Position numbers and translations under genes: made by a program | NCBI GenBank assembly: GCA_038142005.1 | Contig: JAYQJE010000003.1 | Span: 186,001-250,000, forward strand | Reading direction: 5' to 3' | From: SHAN690 sp023262195 | GTDB lineage: Bacteria; Bacteroidota; Bacteroidia; Flavobacteriales_G; Salibacteraceae | Length of the DNA: 64,000 nt | Notes under the pieces: generated by a model | What the model was told of the DNA's origin: nothing | The model's database searches: none | What the model saw: the letters and a program-made list of their open reading frames with translations, nothing else | Shown: positions 26,434 through 36,443 of the stretch, piece by piece | Layout: the number at the start of each line of letters is the position of its first letter | Numbering within the stretch: position 1 is the stretch's first letter

Positions 26434-27273
26434 ATGAAAAAAATTGATGATTCCATCTCACCGGTTGGAAATTCTGTAAAGAAGATCACTACCGCTGTAC
26501 TTCACCAAATGAAGGAAAATGGTGAGAAAATAAGTATGATCACTGCTTATGATTATAGTCTTGCTCGCTTGGTAGACCATGCGGGAGTTGATGTGATTCT
26601 TGTAGGAGACTCAGCCAGCAACGTAATGGCCGGACATGAAACTACCCTACCGATCACGCTGGATCAAATGATCTATCATGCTCAGTCTGTAATACGCGCC
26701 ATCAGTCATGCGCTAGTGGTCGTTGACCTACCTTTTGGCAGCTATCAAGGAAATTCAAAAGAGGCGCTCACCTCTTCTATTCGAATAATGAAAGAGGCAG
26801 GTGCACACGCAGTGAAACTTGAGGGTGGTCGGGAAGTAAAAGAATCCATTGACCGCATTTTAACTGCTGGGATTCCTGTTATGGGTCACCTAGGCTTGAC
26901 ACCGCAGTCCATTTATAAGTTTGGCACATACGCGGTAAGGGCTAAAGAGGAGGAAGAATCGCAGCGATTGATTGAAGACGCCAAAATCCTTGAAGAAACA
27001 GGAGTTTTTGGTATCGTATTGGAAAAAATTCCCGCAAAACTCGCAGGTGAGGTTGCGCGCTCGGTATCCATTCCAGTTATTGGTATTGGAGCTGGAAGTG
27101 AAGTGGATGGACAAGTATTAGTGCTGCATGATATGCTTGGAATCAACCAAGAATTTTCTCCAAGATTCTTAAGAAGGTATGCTGATTTACACACCGTCAT
27201 CACCGATGCGGTAAGCAATTATATCCATGACGTAAAAGCAAAAGACTTTCCGAATGACTCGGAGCAGTACTAG
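26434..27273 (+). CDS. panB: 3-methyl-2-oxobutanoate hydroxymethyltransferase PanB
   Basis: About 279 residues. It catalyses the first committed step of pantothenate (coenzyme A) synthesis, adding a hydroxymethyl group from methylene-tetrahydrofolate to 2-oxoisovalerate. Diagnostic motifs are SMITAYDYSLARLVDHAG, VDVILVGDSASNVMAGH (metal-binding Asp), VVVDLPFGSYQ, AVKLEGGREV and VMGHLGLTPQS. I chose the ATG at 26434; a TTG 6 bases earlier is possible. It overlaps the RluA-type gene by about 20 bases, suggesting co-transcription. Confidence 0.95.
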   Translation: MKKIDDSISPVGNSVKKITTAVLHQMKENGEKISMITAYDYSLARLVDHAGVDVILVGDSASNVMAGHETTLPITLDQMIYHAQSVIRAISHALVVVDLPFGSYQGNSKEALTSSIRIMKEAGAHAVKLEGGREVKESIDRILTAGIPVMGHLGLTPQSIYKFGTYAVRAKEEEESQRLIEDAKILEETGVFGIVLEKIPAKLAGEVARSVSIPVIGIGAGSEVDGQVLVLHDMLGINQEFSPRFLRRYADLHTVITDAVSNYIHDVKAKDFPNDSEQY

Positions 27274-27964
27274 CATAGAATCGCGCATTCTATTCGAAGA
27301 TAATCACCTTATCATTATGAATAAGTTGCCACGGGAGCTGGTACAAGGTGATGATACGGGAGACGAAACACTGGCCGATATGGTCAAAGCCTACATTAAA
27401 ACGGCATACAATAAGCCTGGAAATGTCTTTTTAGGGATTCCACATCGGTTAGACAGACCGGTGAGCGGTGTGGTTATTTATGCTAAAACGAGCAAGGGCT
27501 TGGCGCGAATGAGTGATCTATTTCGACTCAAAAAGATCGATAAGACCTACTGGGCAATCGTAGAAAACAAACCAACAAAAACCAAAGCAACCTTAGAAAA
27601 CAGTCTGCTTAAAAACCATAAGCAAAATAAGAGCTATGTAGTTTCAGACGATCGGAAGGGGTCGAAACGGGCCATATTGCATTATGAGTTGATTTATTCC
27701 TCTGAACGTTATCATCTATTGCAAATCCAGCTCGAAACAGGAAGACATCACCAAATTAGAACCCAATTGGCACATATGGGATGCATTATAAAAGGTGATC
27801 TTAAGTATGGCGCCAAACGTAGCAATGGCGATGGCAGTATAAGCCTGCATAGCAGAACCACTGCGTTTATTCATCCCGTAAGTGATGAGCCTATTTCTAT
27901 TACAGCCCAATGTCCCAATGATGAGCTCTGGCAGTTTTTTGAGAGTAAAATGAATGAGGGCTAA
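27254..27964 (+). CDS. RluA family pseudouridine synthase
   Basis: About 236 residues. The catalytic signature HRLDRPVSGVVIYAKT includes the Asp that attacks uridine C6. ETGRHHQIRTQLAHMG is the second family motif. There is no N-terminal S4 domain, so this is the short RluA/YqcB-like class acting on rRNA or tRNA. The target is not decidable from sequence. Translationally linked to panB by a 20-base overlap. Confidence 0.92.
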   Translation: MTRSSTSIESRILFEDNHLIIMNKLPRELVQGDDTGDETLADMVKAYIKTAYNKPGNVFLGIPHRLDRPVSGVVIYAKTSKGLARMSDLFRLKKIDKTYWAIVENKPTKTKATLENSLLKNHKQNKSYVVSDDRKGSKRAILHYELIYSSERYHLLQIQLETGRHHQIRTQLAHMGCIIKGDLKYGAKRSNGDGSISLHSRTTAFIHPVSDEPISITAQCPNDELWQFFESKMNEG

Positions 27965-28368
27965 TCGAGCTTCCAGCGTCTGTTTGACTTTATTGCACTG
28001 CGCTTTGACTTTTCTTCGAGTCGCTTCTTTTCGGCAGCGGCTGTGGGCTTTGTTGGTTTTCGGGGTGGTTTATCCTTCAGTGAACTATTGATTAATCGAA
28101 CAAGGCGTTTTATAGCCTTCTCTTTGTTTTGATGCTGCGACCTACTATCTGAAACCGCAATACTCAATTCATCTGTACTATTGATTCGGTTCTTCAAGCG
28201 GGTCCTGAGTTTTTCTTTTTGCTGATCGGTGATTCCATCTATTTGATCAATAACACAAACTACCTCGACTCGTGTTTCCAATTTATTCACCGCCTGACCA
28301 CCCGCACCACTACTGCGTGAAGTACGAAATCGCAAGATGGGTTCAATATTCTCTCTCGTTACAGTCAT
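27961..28368 (-). CDS. arfB: ArfB, peptidyl-tRNA hydrolase rescuing stalled ribosomes
   Basis: A 135-residue class I release-factor-like protein. The GGQ motif is in RTSRSSGAGGQAVNKLETRVEV, and the basic tail (KPPRKPTKP, then EKKRLEEKSKRSAIKSNRRW) inserts into the empty mRNA channel. It frees peptides from ribosomes stuck on truncated mRNAs. Its ATG overlaps the reconstructed PriA stop in a TAATG junction, so the two are probably translationally coupled. The stop is convergent with the RluA-type gene. Confidence 0.93.
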   Translation of the reverse strand: MTVTRENIEPILRFRTSRSSGAGGQAVNKLETRVEVVCVIDQIDGITDQQKEKLRTRLKNRINSTDELSIAVSDSRSQHQNKEKAIKRLVRLINSSLKDKPPRKPTKPTAAAEKKRLEEKSKRSAIKSNRRWKLD

Positions 28369-30817
28369 TATGGATCAACATCTATCTGCACACGAGCTTT
28401 CTTATATTCTTTATGACCCTCGATGAGATCAATGCATTGCCAAAGAGCGAGTTTAGCCTTTGAATGACTGACGTCTTTTTCAAGTTTGACATATATGTGT
28501 CGTAGATATCTATTTCGAATTCTGGCTATAGGTGGCTCCTCTGGACCAAGTATGCGTTGACCAAATACCCCCGTAATTTAGCTGCTAAGAATTCTGCAGC
28601 ACTTCTGTTGAATTTAGCATCGGTATGGCTCACCTGAATTTTTACCAGTTTAGTAAATGGTGGGTAGTGATATCGCTCTCGCTCTTGAATTTGAGTTTGA
28701 TACATCTGCTCGTAGCTATGATGCACAACGCTTTTAATTACAGGATGTTCAGGATTATACGTTTGAATAAGTACCTTACCTCGATCAAGTTTTCTACCTG
28801 CTCTACCCGAGACTTGAGTAAGCAATTGGAATGATCGCTCGAAGGCTTGATAATCAGGCCTACTCCAAAGTGAATCTGCATTCATAACCACTACCAACCC
28901 CACGTTTTCAAAGTCAAGTCCCTTGGTCACCATTTGCGTTCCTACTAATATATCATACGCCCCTTCTTCAAAAGCTGTTATAATATTTTGAAGCGCGCTT
29001 TTCTTTCTTGTGGTGTCCGCATCCATTCGAGCAATTCGAGCATCTAGAAAAAGCATTTCGAGATCATCTTCAATTTTCTCGGTACCCAAACCTTTCACTA
29101 TCAAGCGCGGTGATGCACATCTTGGGCAATGCGTTGGTTGCTTTAAGCTATAACTGCAATAATGACAAAGAAGCTTCTCGAAGTAACGATGATAGGTTAA
29201 GCTCACATCACAGTTAACGCATTCTGCATTCCAACCACAAGACTCGCAAATTTGGTATGGAGCGTATCCCCTCCGGTTTTGAAAAATGATGATTTGTTTA
29301 CCCGCTTTCAGCGTCTTTTCAATCTCTTCAGCACTTTCCTTGGCGAAGTCTGCCTTCATTTGCCTTTCCTTTAAGGCCTTTCTTAAGTCTACCACTTCTA
29401 TGTCTGGCAAGCTTTGATTGCCATATCGCTCCTTCAGCTCTACCAGTCCGTACCTACCCGATTTGGACAAGTAAGTTGACTTTACCGTGGGCGTAGCCGA
29501 TCCCAGTAAAACTTTCGCTCCGTGCTCATGGGCGAGCCACATGGCCGAATCTTTCGCATTGTAATGAGGTAATCCTTCGCTTTGCTTGTAGCTAGCCTCA
29601 TGCTCCTCGTCTACCACAACAAGCTGTAGCTTTTTAAATGGTAAAAAAACTGAAGAGCGCGCTCCTACGATAACCTGAGGCGGATTCTCACCCAAAGTTT
29701 GATTCCACATCGTTATCCGCTCTTTGCTCGAGAAGCGAGAATGATAGACCATCAAATCTGCATTCAGCATTCCCTTCAATCTTGAGACCAGTTGCGTTGT
29801 TAATGCAATTTCGGGCACCAACATCAAAACCTGACCACCAGACTTCACCACTTCATTTATAGCCTCTGCATATATCAGCGTTTTGCCAGATCCTGTAACT
29901 CCATGCAGCAATGCAATATCTCGATCCTTCCATATTTCATTTAAGCGATTATATGCCGCTATTTGTGTATCACTTAAAGGACTCATAGTCTCCTGAGAAG
30001 TCACGGTTGACAAATCATCAATTTCCTCGAAGGTCTTAACGATTCCTTTTGACTCGAGCGCATTGATAATTGCGGCAGTACTTTGGGTCAAATTCATCAA
30101 TCTCTTTCGCTCCACCGAAAGGTTGGCTCCATTGAAAAAACCAGACAACTCTAGGAGCTTCGTCAACACGAAAAGCTGTTTGGGTGCCCTATCCAGCTTA
30201 TTCATCGCCTTCGACATGGCTTTTTCGCTCAAGTATTCATTGCAAACCTTGACCATGTATCGAACGCGAGGTTTCACCTCTTCTTTCAAAGCCTCATCTA
30301 CTGCAACCAAATCAAGCCTGATGAGCTTATCAATCGACTTTTGAATTTTTGATTTCCGGCCAAGCTTCTCAATAATCTCTATCTGGGTCAGCTTCTCATC
30401 CGAAAGATTTGCCAAGACCATTCGATCCACTTCGTCAAGCTGATCGATGGCAATTTCATTGTCGAGCAAAATCAAATTGGTTTGTGAACTTAATCGCATA
30501 GCATTTGGTAGCGCTGCAGTCATTACCATACCCAGGCCGCACATGTAATACTGAGAAACCCAGAGCCAAAATTCGAGCTGTAAGCTCGTTACTACCGGAA
30601 CACTATCCAAAACGTAGGCAATTTCCTTGGGCGCGTGTCCTTTAAGCGGTGCTACATCTGTTTCGAAAATCAAGGCGGTATAAAGTCGTTTCGGTCCAAA
30701 AGGAACAACCACCCTTTTTCCAGGAATCATTTCGTCAACCATTTCCATTGGCACCCTATATGTGAAAGGTGAACGCAGCGCAAGTGGCAGTATTACATTG
30801 ATGTAAAATGATTCCAT
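28368..30817 (-). CDS. priA: Primosomal replication protein N' (PriA helicase, frameshifted near its C-terminus)
   Basis: A superfamily 2 helicase that restarts collapsed forks. Visible motifs are LLHGVTGSGKT (Walker A), VVVDEEHEASYK (DEEH), ARSSVFLPF, the zinc-binding cysteines CESCGWNAECVNCDVSLTYH and HYCSYSL/CPRCASPR, and VSGRAGRKLDRGKVLIQT (motif VI). The N-terminal 3'-binding domain begins FYINVILPLALRSPFTYRV. The frame stops at 28526, but the family end continues in the neighbouring frame as FGQRILGPEEPPIARIRNR down to 28368. One extra G (a C on the plus strand at 28568-28572) restores about 816 residues. Coupled to arfB. Confidence 0.95.
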
Positions 30818-30918
30818 GAATTACGAATGTAATGTTCGGTCCATACGCAAGTATTGGATGTTTAAAACTCACACTGTATGCGATTGCAATGCTGGATTTT
30901 AGAGGCTAACGTTGTACC

Positions 30919-32802
30919 ATGCTCTCAGCGCTTGATTGGTCCATAATTTTAGGATTTCTCGCCCTTTCTTTAGGAATAGGATTGTACTTCAGAAAAGAAG
31001 CTAGTGGCGGACTAAGTGACTTTTTTCTCGGGGGTCGCAACCTACCATGGTATGTCGCTGGTATTAGCATGGTCGCTACCACGTTTGCCGCTGACACCCC
31101 ATTGGCTGTTTCAGAGCTTGTGGCTCAGGGAGGCATTGCTAAAAATTGGCTTTGGTGGTCGTTTATTATGGGTGGAGCAATGACCACATTTTTCTTTGCA
31201 TCGCTCTGGAGGCGATCAGGAGTATTGACCGAATTGGAGTTTATAACCTTGCGTTATGAAGGTCGCCCTGCACAATTGCTTCGATATTTCAAATCTGTCT
31301 ACCTGGGGCTGCTAATTAATGCGGTAATTATTGCTTGGGTAAATCTTGCAATGATGACTCTATTGGAGGTGTTTTTTGGTTTAGATAGAATGGAGTCAAT
31401 CATCTACACATTGATTATGATGGTCATTGCCGTCATATATTCATCTCTTTCTGGATTAAAAGGAGTGGCAATCACCGATACTGTGCAGTTTTTCATTGCT
31501 ATGATTGGCTGTGTGATTTTGGCATACATTGTTGTAACCAGTGATGAGGTTGGAGGCATGGAAGCATTGAAGACTAAATTACCGCCAGAAACATTCAATT
31601 TCTTCCCAACGATAGGTTTTGAAAGTTCTGATGCGATTAACGGTTTCGGGTTGACAATTGGAGCATTTCTATCTTTCGTAACCATTCAGTGGTGGGCAAG
31701 CTGGTATCCTGGTGCCGAGCCAGGCGGAGGAGGTTACATTGCTCAAAGAATGATGAGCACCCGCAGTGAAAAGGAATCGGTTTGGGCAACATTGCTATTT
31801 CAAATTGGACACTACTGCATCCGACCCTGGCCCTGGATTGTGGTTGGATTATGTGCCGTAGCGCTTTATGCTCCAGAGTTTAATGATACACAACTTTCAG
31901 GGTTGCTGACTGACTCTAGTGCCGCTTCGGCTGATGAGTTTATTGCTGCTCAAGCACAAGCTTTTGATCCAGACCAAGTGAAACAAATCCAATATCACTA
32001 CGCCCCACGGCTGGGATTTGTATTTACAATGAAGGACTTTTTACCAACAGGTTTGACTGGATTACTGCTTACTGCTTTCATTGCCGCTTATCTAAGTACC
32101 ATAAGCACGCAAGTGAATTGGGGTGCAAGCTATCTAGTAAACGATCTTTGGCTTCCATTAACAAAATCATCCAAGCTCGATCGCGTCTTAGTAATGAGCC
32201 GTTTGGCTTCGGTTTTAGTAATGGTCGCTGGTGCTTGTGTCACCCCTTTTGTAACCAGTATTTCAGCCATTTGGGAATTCATTATGCATTGTGGAGCCGG
32301 TCTCGGATTGGTCTTAATACTGCGCTGGTATTGGTGGCGCATTAATGCCTGGAGTGAGATAAGTGCCACCATTGCTCCATTGATTGGATATGGACTCTCG
32401 AGCCTATTCATTGAGCCTAGACTTGGTAGCACTTTTGTAGATCACAATGGTTCATTTTATGTCACCGTACTATTCACTTGCGTAGTATGGATTACGGTTA
32501 CATACATCACTCAACCTCAATCAAAAGAGTCTATAAGTATGTTTTATAATCGGGTAAAACCATTAGGTATCTGGCCTAATCAGGATATAGTTCGAAATAG
32601 AAAAGAGCTTCTTAGCTTGACTGGCGGTTGGTTGAGTATGATATTTTCAATTGTGAGCATGCTATTCGGCATTGGAAGTCTCGTTCTCCTAAATTATTTA
32701 CAAGCGATTACCTACATCATTATGTCAGTAATCTCCATCTTTGTACTCAGATTTTTTCTCAAAAAAACCAATATCTTCTACCGCAATTCTAATTCGATAT
32801 GA
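30919..32802 (+). CDS. Sodium:solute symporter family protein
   Basis: A 627-residue inner-membrane protein with about 13-15 transmembrane helices. The SSS hallmark region SDFFLGGRNLPWYVAGISMVATTFAADTPLAVSE follows the first helix. Sodium-site helices contain LSGLKGVAITDTVQFF and SFVTIQWWASWYPGAEPGGGGYIAQRMMS. The family couples Na+ influx to uptake of sugars, amino acids, nucleosides or carboxylates; the substrate here is unknown. It reads away from priA and is followed within 4 bases of overlap by a lipoprotein gene. Confidence 0.88.
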   Translation: MLSALDWSIILGFLALSLGIGLYFRKEASGGLSDFFLGGRNLPWYVAGISMVATTFAADTPLAVSELVAQGGIAKNWLWWSFIMGGAMTTFFFASLWRRSGVLTELEFITLRYEGRPAQLLRYFKSVYLGLLINAVIIAWVNLAMMTLLEVFFGLDRMESIIYTLIMMVIAVIYSSLSGLKGVAITDTVQFFIAMIGCVILAYIVVTSDEVGGMEALKTKLPPETFNFFPTIGFESSDAINGFGLTIGAFLSFVTIQWWASWYPGAEPGGGGYIAQRMMSTRSEKESVWATLLFQIGHYCIRPWPWIVVGLCAVALYAPEFNDTQLSGLLTDSSAASADEFIAAQAQAFDPDQVKQIQYHYAPRLGFVFTMKDFLPTGLTGLLLTAFIAAYLSTISTQVNWGASYLVNDLWLPLTKSSKLDRVLVMSRLASVLVMVAGACVTPFVTSISAIWEFIMHCGAGLGLVLILRWYWWRINAWSEISATIAPLIGYGLSSLFIEPRLGSTFVDHNGSFYVTVLFTCVVWITVTYITQPQSKESISMFYNRVKPLGIWPNQDIVRNRKELLSLTGGWLSMIFSIVSMLFGIGSLVLLNYLQAITYIIMSVISIFVLRFFLKKTNIFYRNSNSI

Positions 32803-33712
32803 ATCTATCTAGGATAATTAACATTTGTTTGCTCTTCACTCTGACCATATATCTATCGAGTTGTGGCGGAGAATCACAATCTGAGCAACCAAAGAAGGAT
32901 GCCGCCCCTGAGGCACCAAAAAATCTGGCAATGAGTCTAGTATTCTTAAAGTCGGTGATAAGCTATTCAATCTTCCGAGCCCGATAGAAACTGCAATGCT
33001 CATCGAGGAAATTGGCGGAGATTTTATGGAGCAGTTGATGAGTCCGGCTCCAGATGCTACAAAATATTCTACTAAAAATGCCCAAGCGATGAACTTGGGA
33101 GTTTACGGAGCGGATTTGGGTTACGCCTTAATTTACAATCAGTCACAAAAGGCGTTCACTCTACTTGCCAATTGTAAGAAGCTCGGAGGTGAGCTTGGAA
33201 TTTCTCCATCGCTTTACACCACCTTGATAAAGAGGTTTGAGAATAACATGGATAATAGAGATTCTCTATTAATTATGATTGCCCAGCTTAATAGCTTAAA
33301 TGATGAGTATATAAAAGAGAATGAGAGTGAAGACATCAGTGCACTAATTCTTTATGGTGGATGGGTTGAGTCATTATACTTCACCACTCAATTGACAGCT
33401 CAAATGAATGACGCAAAGTTGAGGTCTCGTGTGGGTGAACAAAAAAATAGTCTGGAAAACTTGATCGGTCTAATTGATCAATCAAACATCAACGGAGATT
33501 TAGATGGAATTATTGAGGACTTGAAAGAGTTAAAAATCATCTTTGATAAGGTAGAGTATTCTTACGAATGGGTTGAACCCGAAACTAAGCCTGATCAAAA
33601 ATTGACCATTATTCAAAGTAAAAGCAGTGTAAACATATCTAATGAAGTCCTTAAGGAGATATCGGACAAAATCCTTGAAATCAGAGCAAGTATTATAAAT
33701 ACAACGGCATAG
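32799..33712 (+). CDS. Lipoprotein of unknown function (frameshifted in this sequence)
   Basis: The N-terminus MNLSRIINICLLFTLTIYLSSC is a lipoprotein signal with the lipobox LSSC, followed by GGESQSEQPKKD and a Pro/Ala linker. The frame breaks near 32930-32942. The next frame continues with SILKVGDKLFNLPSPIETAM, then IGGDFMEQLMSPAPDATKYS and a long alpha-helical body to 33712. Restored length is about 304 residues. The conserved-looking helical body has no known catalytic motif. It overlaps the symporter stop, suggesting one operon. Confidence 0.6.
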
Positions 33713-33717
33713 ATACC

Positions 33718-34128
33718 ATGAAGCAACTAACAATACTCCTCTTAATTAGTATATGTGCGATATCTGTTAATGCACAATGCGCCATTACAGCCGATGTATG
33801 TGAGAAGCACATCACAGACGATTTCTTATCAGACGGTCAGCACTATAGAGCTTTATTACTTACAGATCAGGTAGCTGAGTTTAACGCTACACTTTATGGT
33901 GGTACCACTTACAGGTTAAGCGCTTGCAGCGGAACCCAAGATGGAAATCTGCAGTTTAGCGTATTTGATAAAGAGCGTAATCTCATTTTCAGAAATGTTG
34001 AGCACTCCAACGCACCTTATTGGGATTTCCAATTGGCATCCACAATGGATGTAGTGGTTGAAGCACAGCTCGATCCAATTGCGGGTAGTAGCGGATGTGC
34101 TGTTATGCTTATAGGTTTCAAGCGATAA
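33718..34128 (+). CDS. Small secreted beta-rich protein of unknown function
   Basis: A 136-residue protein with the signal peptide MKQLTILLLISICAISVNA, cleaved near AQC. The mature part has repeated strands, YRALLLTDQVAEFNATLYGG and SAYWDFQLASTMDVVVEAQL-type segments, and four or five cysteines. This resembles small periplasmic Bacteroidota proteins of unknown role. It begins 6 bases after the helical lipoprotein gene, so co-expression is likely. Confidence 0.6.
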   Translation: MKQLTILLLISICAISVNAQCAITADVCEKHITDDFLSDGQHYRALLLTDQVAEFNATLYGGTTYRLSACSGTQDGNLQFSVFDKERNLIFRNVEHSNAPYWDFQLASTMDVVVEAQLDPIAGSSGCAVMLIGFKR

Positions 34129-34159
34129 ATTTTTATTTCCTTGCTCTTAAAACAACACC

Positions 34160-34614
34160 ATGAACATTGGTGAATTAATACCCGAATTTCACGTTCCTGA
34201 TCAGGATTGCAATTACTGGTCTACCAGTGACCTGATTGGAGAGCCGCTCGTGATATATTTCTATCCTAAAGATGACACACCAGGTTGCACCAAACAGGCG
34301 TGTTCTTTCAGAGATCGATACAGCGAATTTGAAGATGCTGGAGCCAAGGTAATTGGTGTAAGCTCTGATTCTCCTGAGGACCATCGAGAGTTTCAAAAAA
34401 ATATCGACTTCCCTTCACACTTATCAGTGATAAGAACGGTGCGCTCAGAAAATCATTTGGCGTTGAAAATAATCTCCTAGGCTTAAAACCAGGGCGCGAA
34501 ACCTTTGTTTTCGATAAAAAAGGCAAATTGGTACATCGATTCAATTCTCAAATCAAAACCACAAAACACATCAGTGAAGCGATCAATGCTTTAAATCGCC
34601 TAGCGGAGTCCTAG
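34160..34614 (+). CDS. bcp: Thioredoxin-dependent peroxiredoxin Bcp (frameshifted in this sequence)
   Basis: About 150 residues. The peroxidatic cysteine lies in YFYPKDDTPGCTKQACSFRD, in the Bcp/PrxQ arrangement with a nearby resolving Cys. The frame stops early at 34480. Adding one A to the seven-A run at 34395-34401 restores the family C-terminus LISDKNGALRKSFGVENN, then GRETFVFDKKGKLVHRF, ending at 34614. It reduces hydrogen peroxide and organic hydroperoxides in the cytoplasm using thioredoxin. Confidence 0.9.
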
Positions 34615-34630
34615 ACTCAATTTCAAAACT

Positions 34631-35584
34631 TTGAAAACAAAATTTCAAAAACTTATTCCTTGTCAGTATCCCATTATCATGGCTCCCATGTTTTTGGTAT
34701 CAAACGTGGTAATGATCAAAGAGGCTATGCAGGCTGGGATTACCGGAGCCATTCCTGCTTTAAACTACCGAACAGATAGTCAACTCAGAGCCGCGATTGA
34801 TGAATTAAAGACACAAGAAGGTTATTTCGGAATCAACTTAATAGTCAATAGCTCCAATATCAAATACAAATCACAGTTAGAAACATGTCTAGAAAAAAAG
34901 GTGGACTTCATCATCACCTCGCTAGGCAATCCTAAAGAAGTCATTGATAAGTGCAAGCCGCTGGGAGTTAAGGTGATTTGTGATGTAATTGATCTTAAGT
35001 ATGCCCACAAAGTTGAGGCGCTTGGCGCAGATGCAGTAATCGCAGTAAACAGCAATGCAGGCGGGCATGCCGGAAACATTAATCCGGAGCAATTAATTGG
35101 TGAGCTTAAAACAAACTTGTCCATACCTATTATTTCAGCAGGCGGTGTTTCTAATTCGAAGGATATTAAGGATCACATTAGTTATGGAGCAAGCGGTGTT
35201 TCTGTGGGTACCGTATTCATTGCTTCAAACGAAGCTGGTGTTTCGCAAGAATATAAGCAGGCATTGGTTGACTATCAGGCCAAAGACGTTGTGCGAACCA
35301 CTAAAATGTCAGGTAGTGCACTTACGGTAATTAATACTCCATATGTCCAGTCCATTGGCACAGAAGCAAATTGGCTCGAAAAGCTCATGCATAGTAATAA
35401 ATGGATTAAAAAGTATGTCAAAATGATTATCGCTGTTAATGGCTTAAGAAAAATAAAGAAAGCCACTAATCAAGCGACATACAAAACCGTGTGGGTAGCT
35501 GGTCCAGTAATAGAGCATATACATGCTGTAAGGCCTATTTCAGAAATTATTGGCGACTTAACTCAGGGTCTCAAATCTGAGTAA
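34631..35584 (+). CDS. Nitronate monooxygenase / FMN-dependent dioxygenase
   Basis: About 317 residues with a TIM-barrel FMN-binding pattern typical of the NMO/FabK superfamily: YPIIMAPMFLVSNVVMIKEAMQAG at the N-terminus, a mid-barrel NSNAGGHAG (catalytic His region) and the phosphate-binding IPIISAGGVSNSKDI and GASGVSVGTVF. It probably oxidises alkyl nitronates or related compounds. A FabK-type enoyl reductase role is possible but less likely. The start is TTG at 34631, about 17 bases after bcp. Confidence 0.85.
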   Translation: MKTKFQKLIPCQYPIIMAPMFLVSNVVMIKEAMQAGITGAIPALNYRTDSQLRAAIDELKTQEGYFGINLIVNSSNIKYKSQLETCLEKKVDFIITSLGNPKEVIDKCKPLGVKVICDVIDLKYAHKVEALGADAVIAVNSNAGGHAGNINPEQLIGELKTNLSIPIISAGGVSNSKDIKDHISYGASGVSVGTVFIASNEAGVSQEYKQALVDYQAKDVVRTTKMSGSALTVINTPYVQSIGTEANWLEKLMHSNKWIKKYVKMIIAVNGLRKIKKATNQATYKTVWVAGPVIEHIHAVRPISEIIGDLTQGLKSE

Positions 35585-35643
35585 AAGCAAATCAATCATT
35601 AATACTTTGTCAAACTGAAAATTTGATTTTCCTTTGCCGCATC

Positions 35644-36348
35644 ATGCGATGGTTGTCAATCATAGTGTTAATAATAGCGAGTAGCCAAATGTTGGCACAA
35701 CACGGTTATGACGACATCTCTTACGATCGAATTCCGTATAAGAAAATTCGTAAATACTTAGAGGAGCAGCGCAGGTTATATCAAGCAGAACATCTTTCAG
35801 AAATAGAAGCGTCCTGTGCTGGGCAAACAAATTTTGATGGTTTTCAATCCTACACCAAGACCTATCGCGTAAAAGCGAAGATTGAGGATGTATGGACAAC
35901 ATATGTTGGAGCTAGCCCAACAGAGTCATGGAAGACAAGAAAATCAGCGGTTGGCCTAGTTTACGATAAAACAGGCGATCAATTCTTTTACACTGAAGAT
36001 CACTGTGATGGATCTGCTATTGGACAAGTACTCTACCTAAATTTAAAACTCGCCAAAGGGTTTTATAAGCTTGCCACTTCACTAGAAATAACAGACATAG
36101 GAAATGAGGATAACACCATTGAATTGAGTTATACCGAAAAGGGAGTGAATCAAGGTAAACAATGGATTAAAATGCGACAAACCGAAGATGGGTATACTGA
36201 AATAACGCATACATCCGTGATTAAAAGTGATTCTCCCTTTAGGGACAAATATTTATATCCCTATTTCCACAATAAGCTTATTAACGCTTTCCATAAAAAG
36301 ATGCGCAGAGAAGTAGAGCATCATCAGCTAATTGCATCAACCGATTGA
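35644..36348 (+). CDS. Secreted protein with START/SRPBCC-like body
   Basis: About 234 residues from the ATG at 35644. The signal peptide MRWLSIIVLIIASSQMLAQ is followed by an RRLYQAEHLSEIEASC helix and a beta-rich domain with KTYRVKAKIEDVWTTYVGASPTESW, then YFHNKLINAFHKKMRREVEHH. The strand order suggests a START/SRPBCC-like helix-grip fold, but I cannot confirm it. It sits alone between the NMO and thiolase genes. Confidence 0.5.
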   Translation: MRWLSIIVLIIASSQMLAQHGYDDISYDRIPYKKIRKYLEEQRRLYQAEHLSEIEASCAGQTNFDGFQSYTKTYRVKAKIEDVWTTYVGASPTESWKTRKSAVGLVYDKTGDQFFYTEDHCDGSAIGQVLYLNLKLAKGFYKLATSLEITDIGNEDNTIELSYTEKGVNQGKQWIKMRQTEDGYTEITHTSVIKSDSPFRDKYLYPYFHNKLINAFHKKMRREVEHHQLIASTD

Positions 36349-36443
36349 GTTGAACTTCCCCGTTTTTATTGCAGTCTGGTTTAGATATTATGATGACATT
36401 GTCCTAAGATTACATTTGCATTCGAATAGAACATTTTGAGAAA

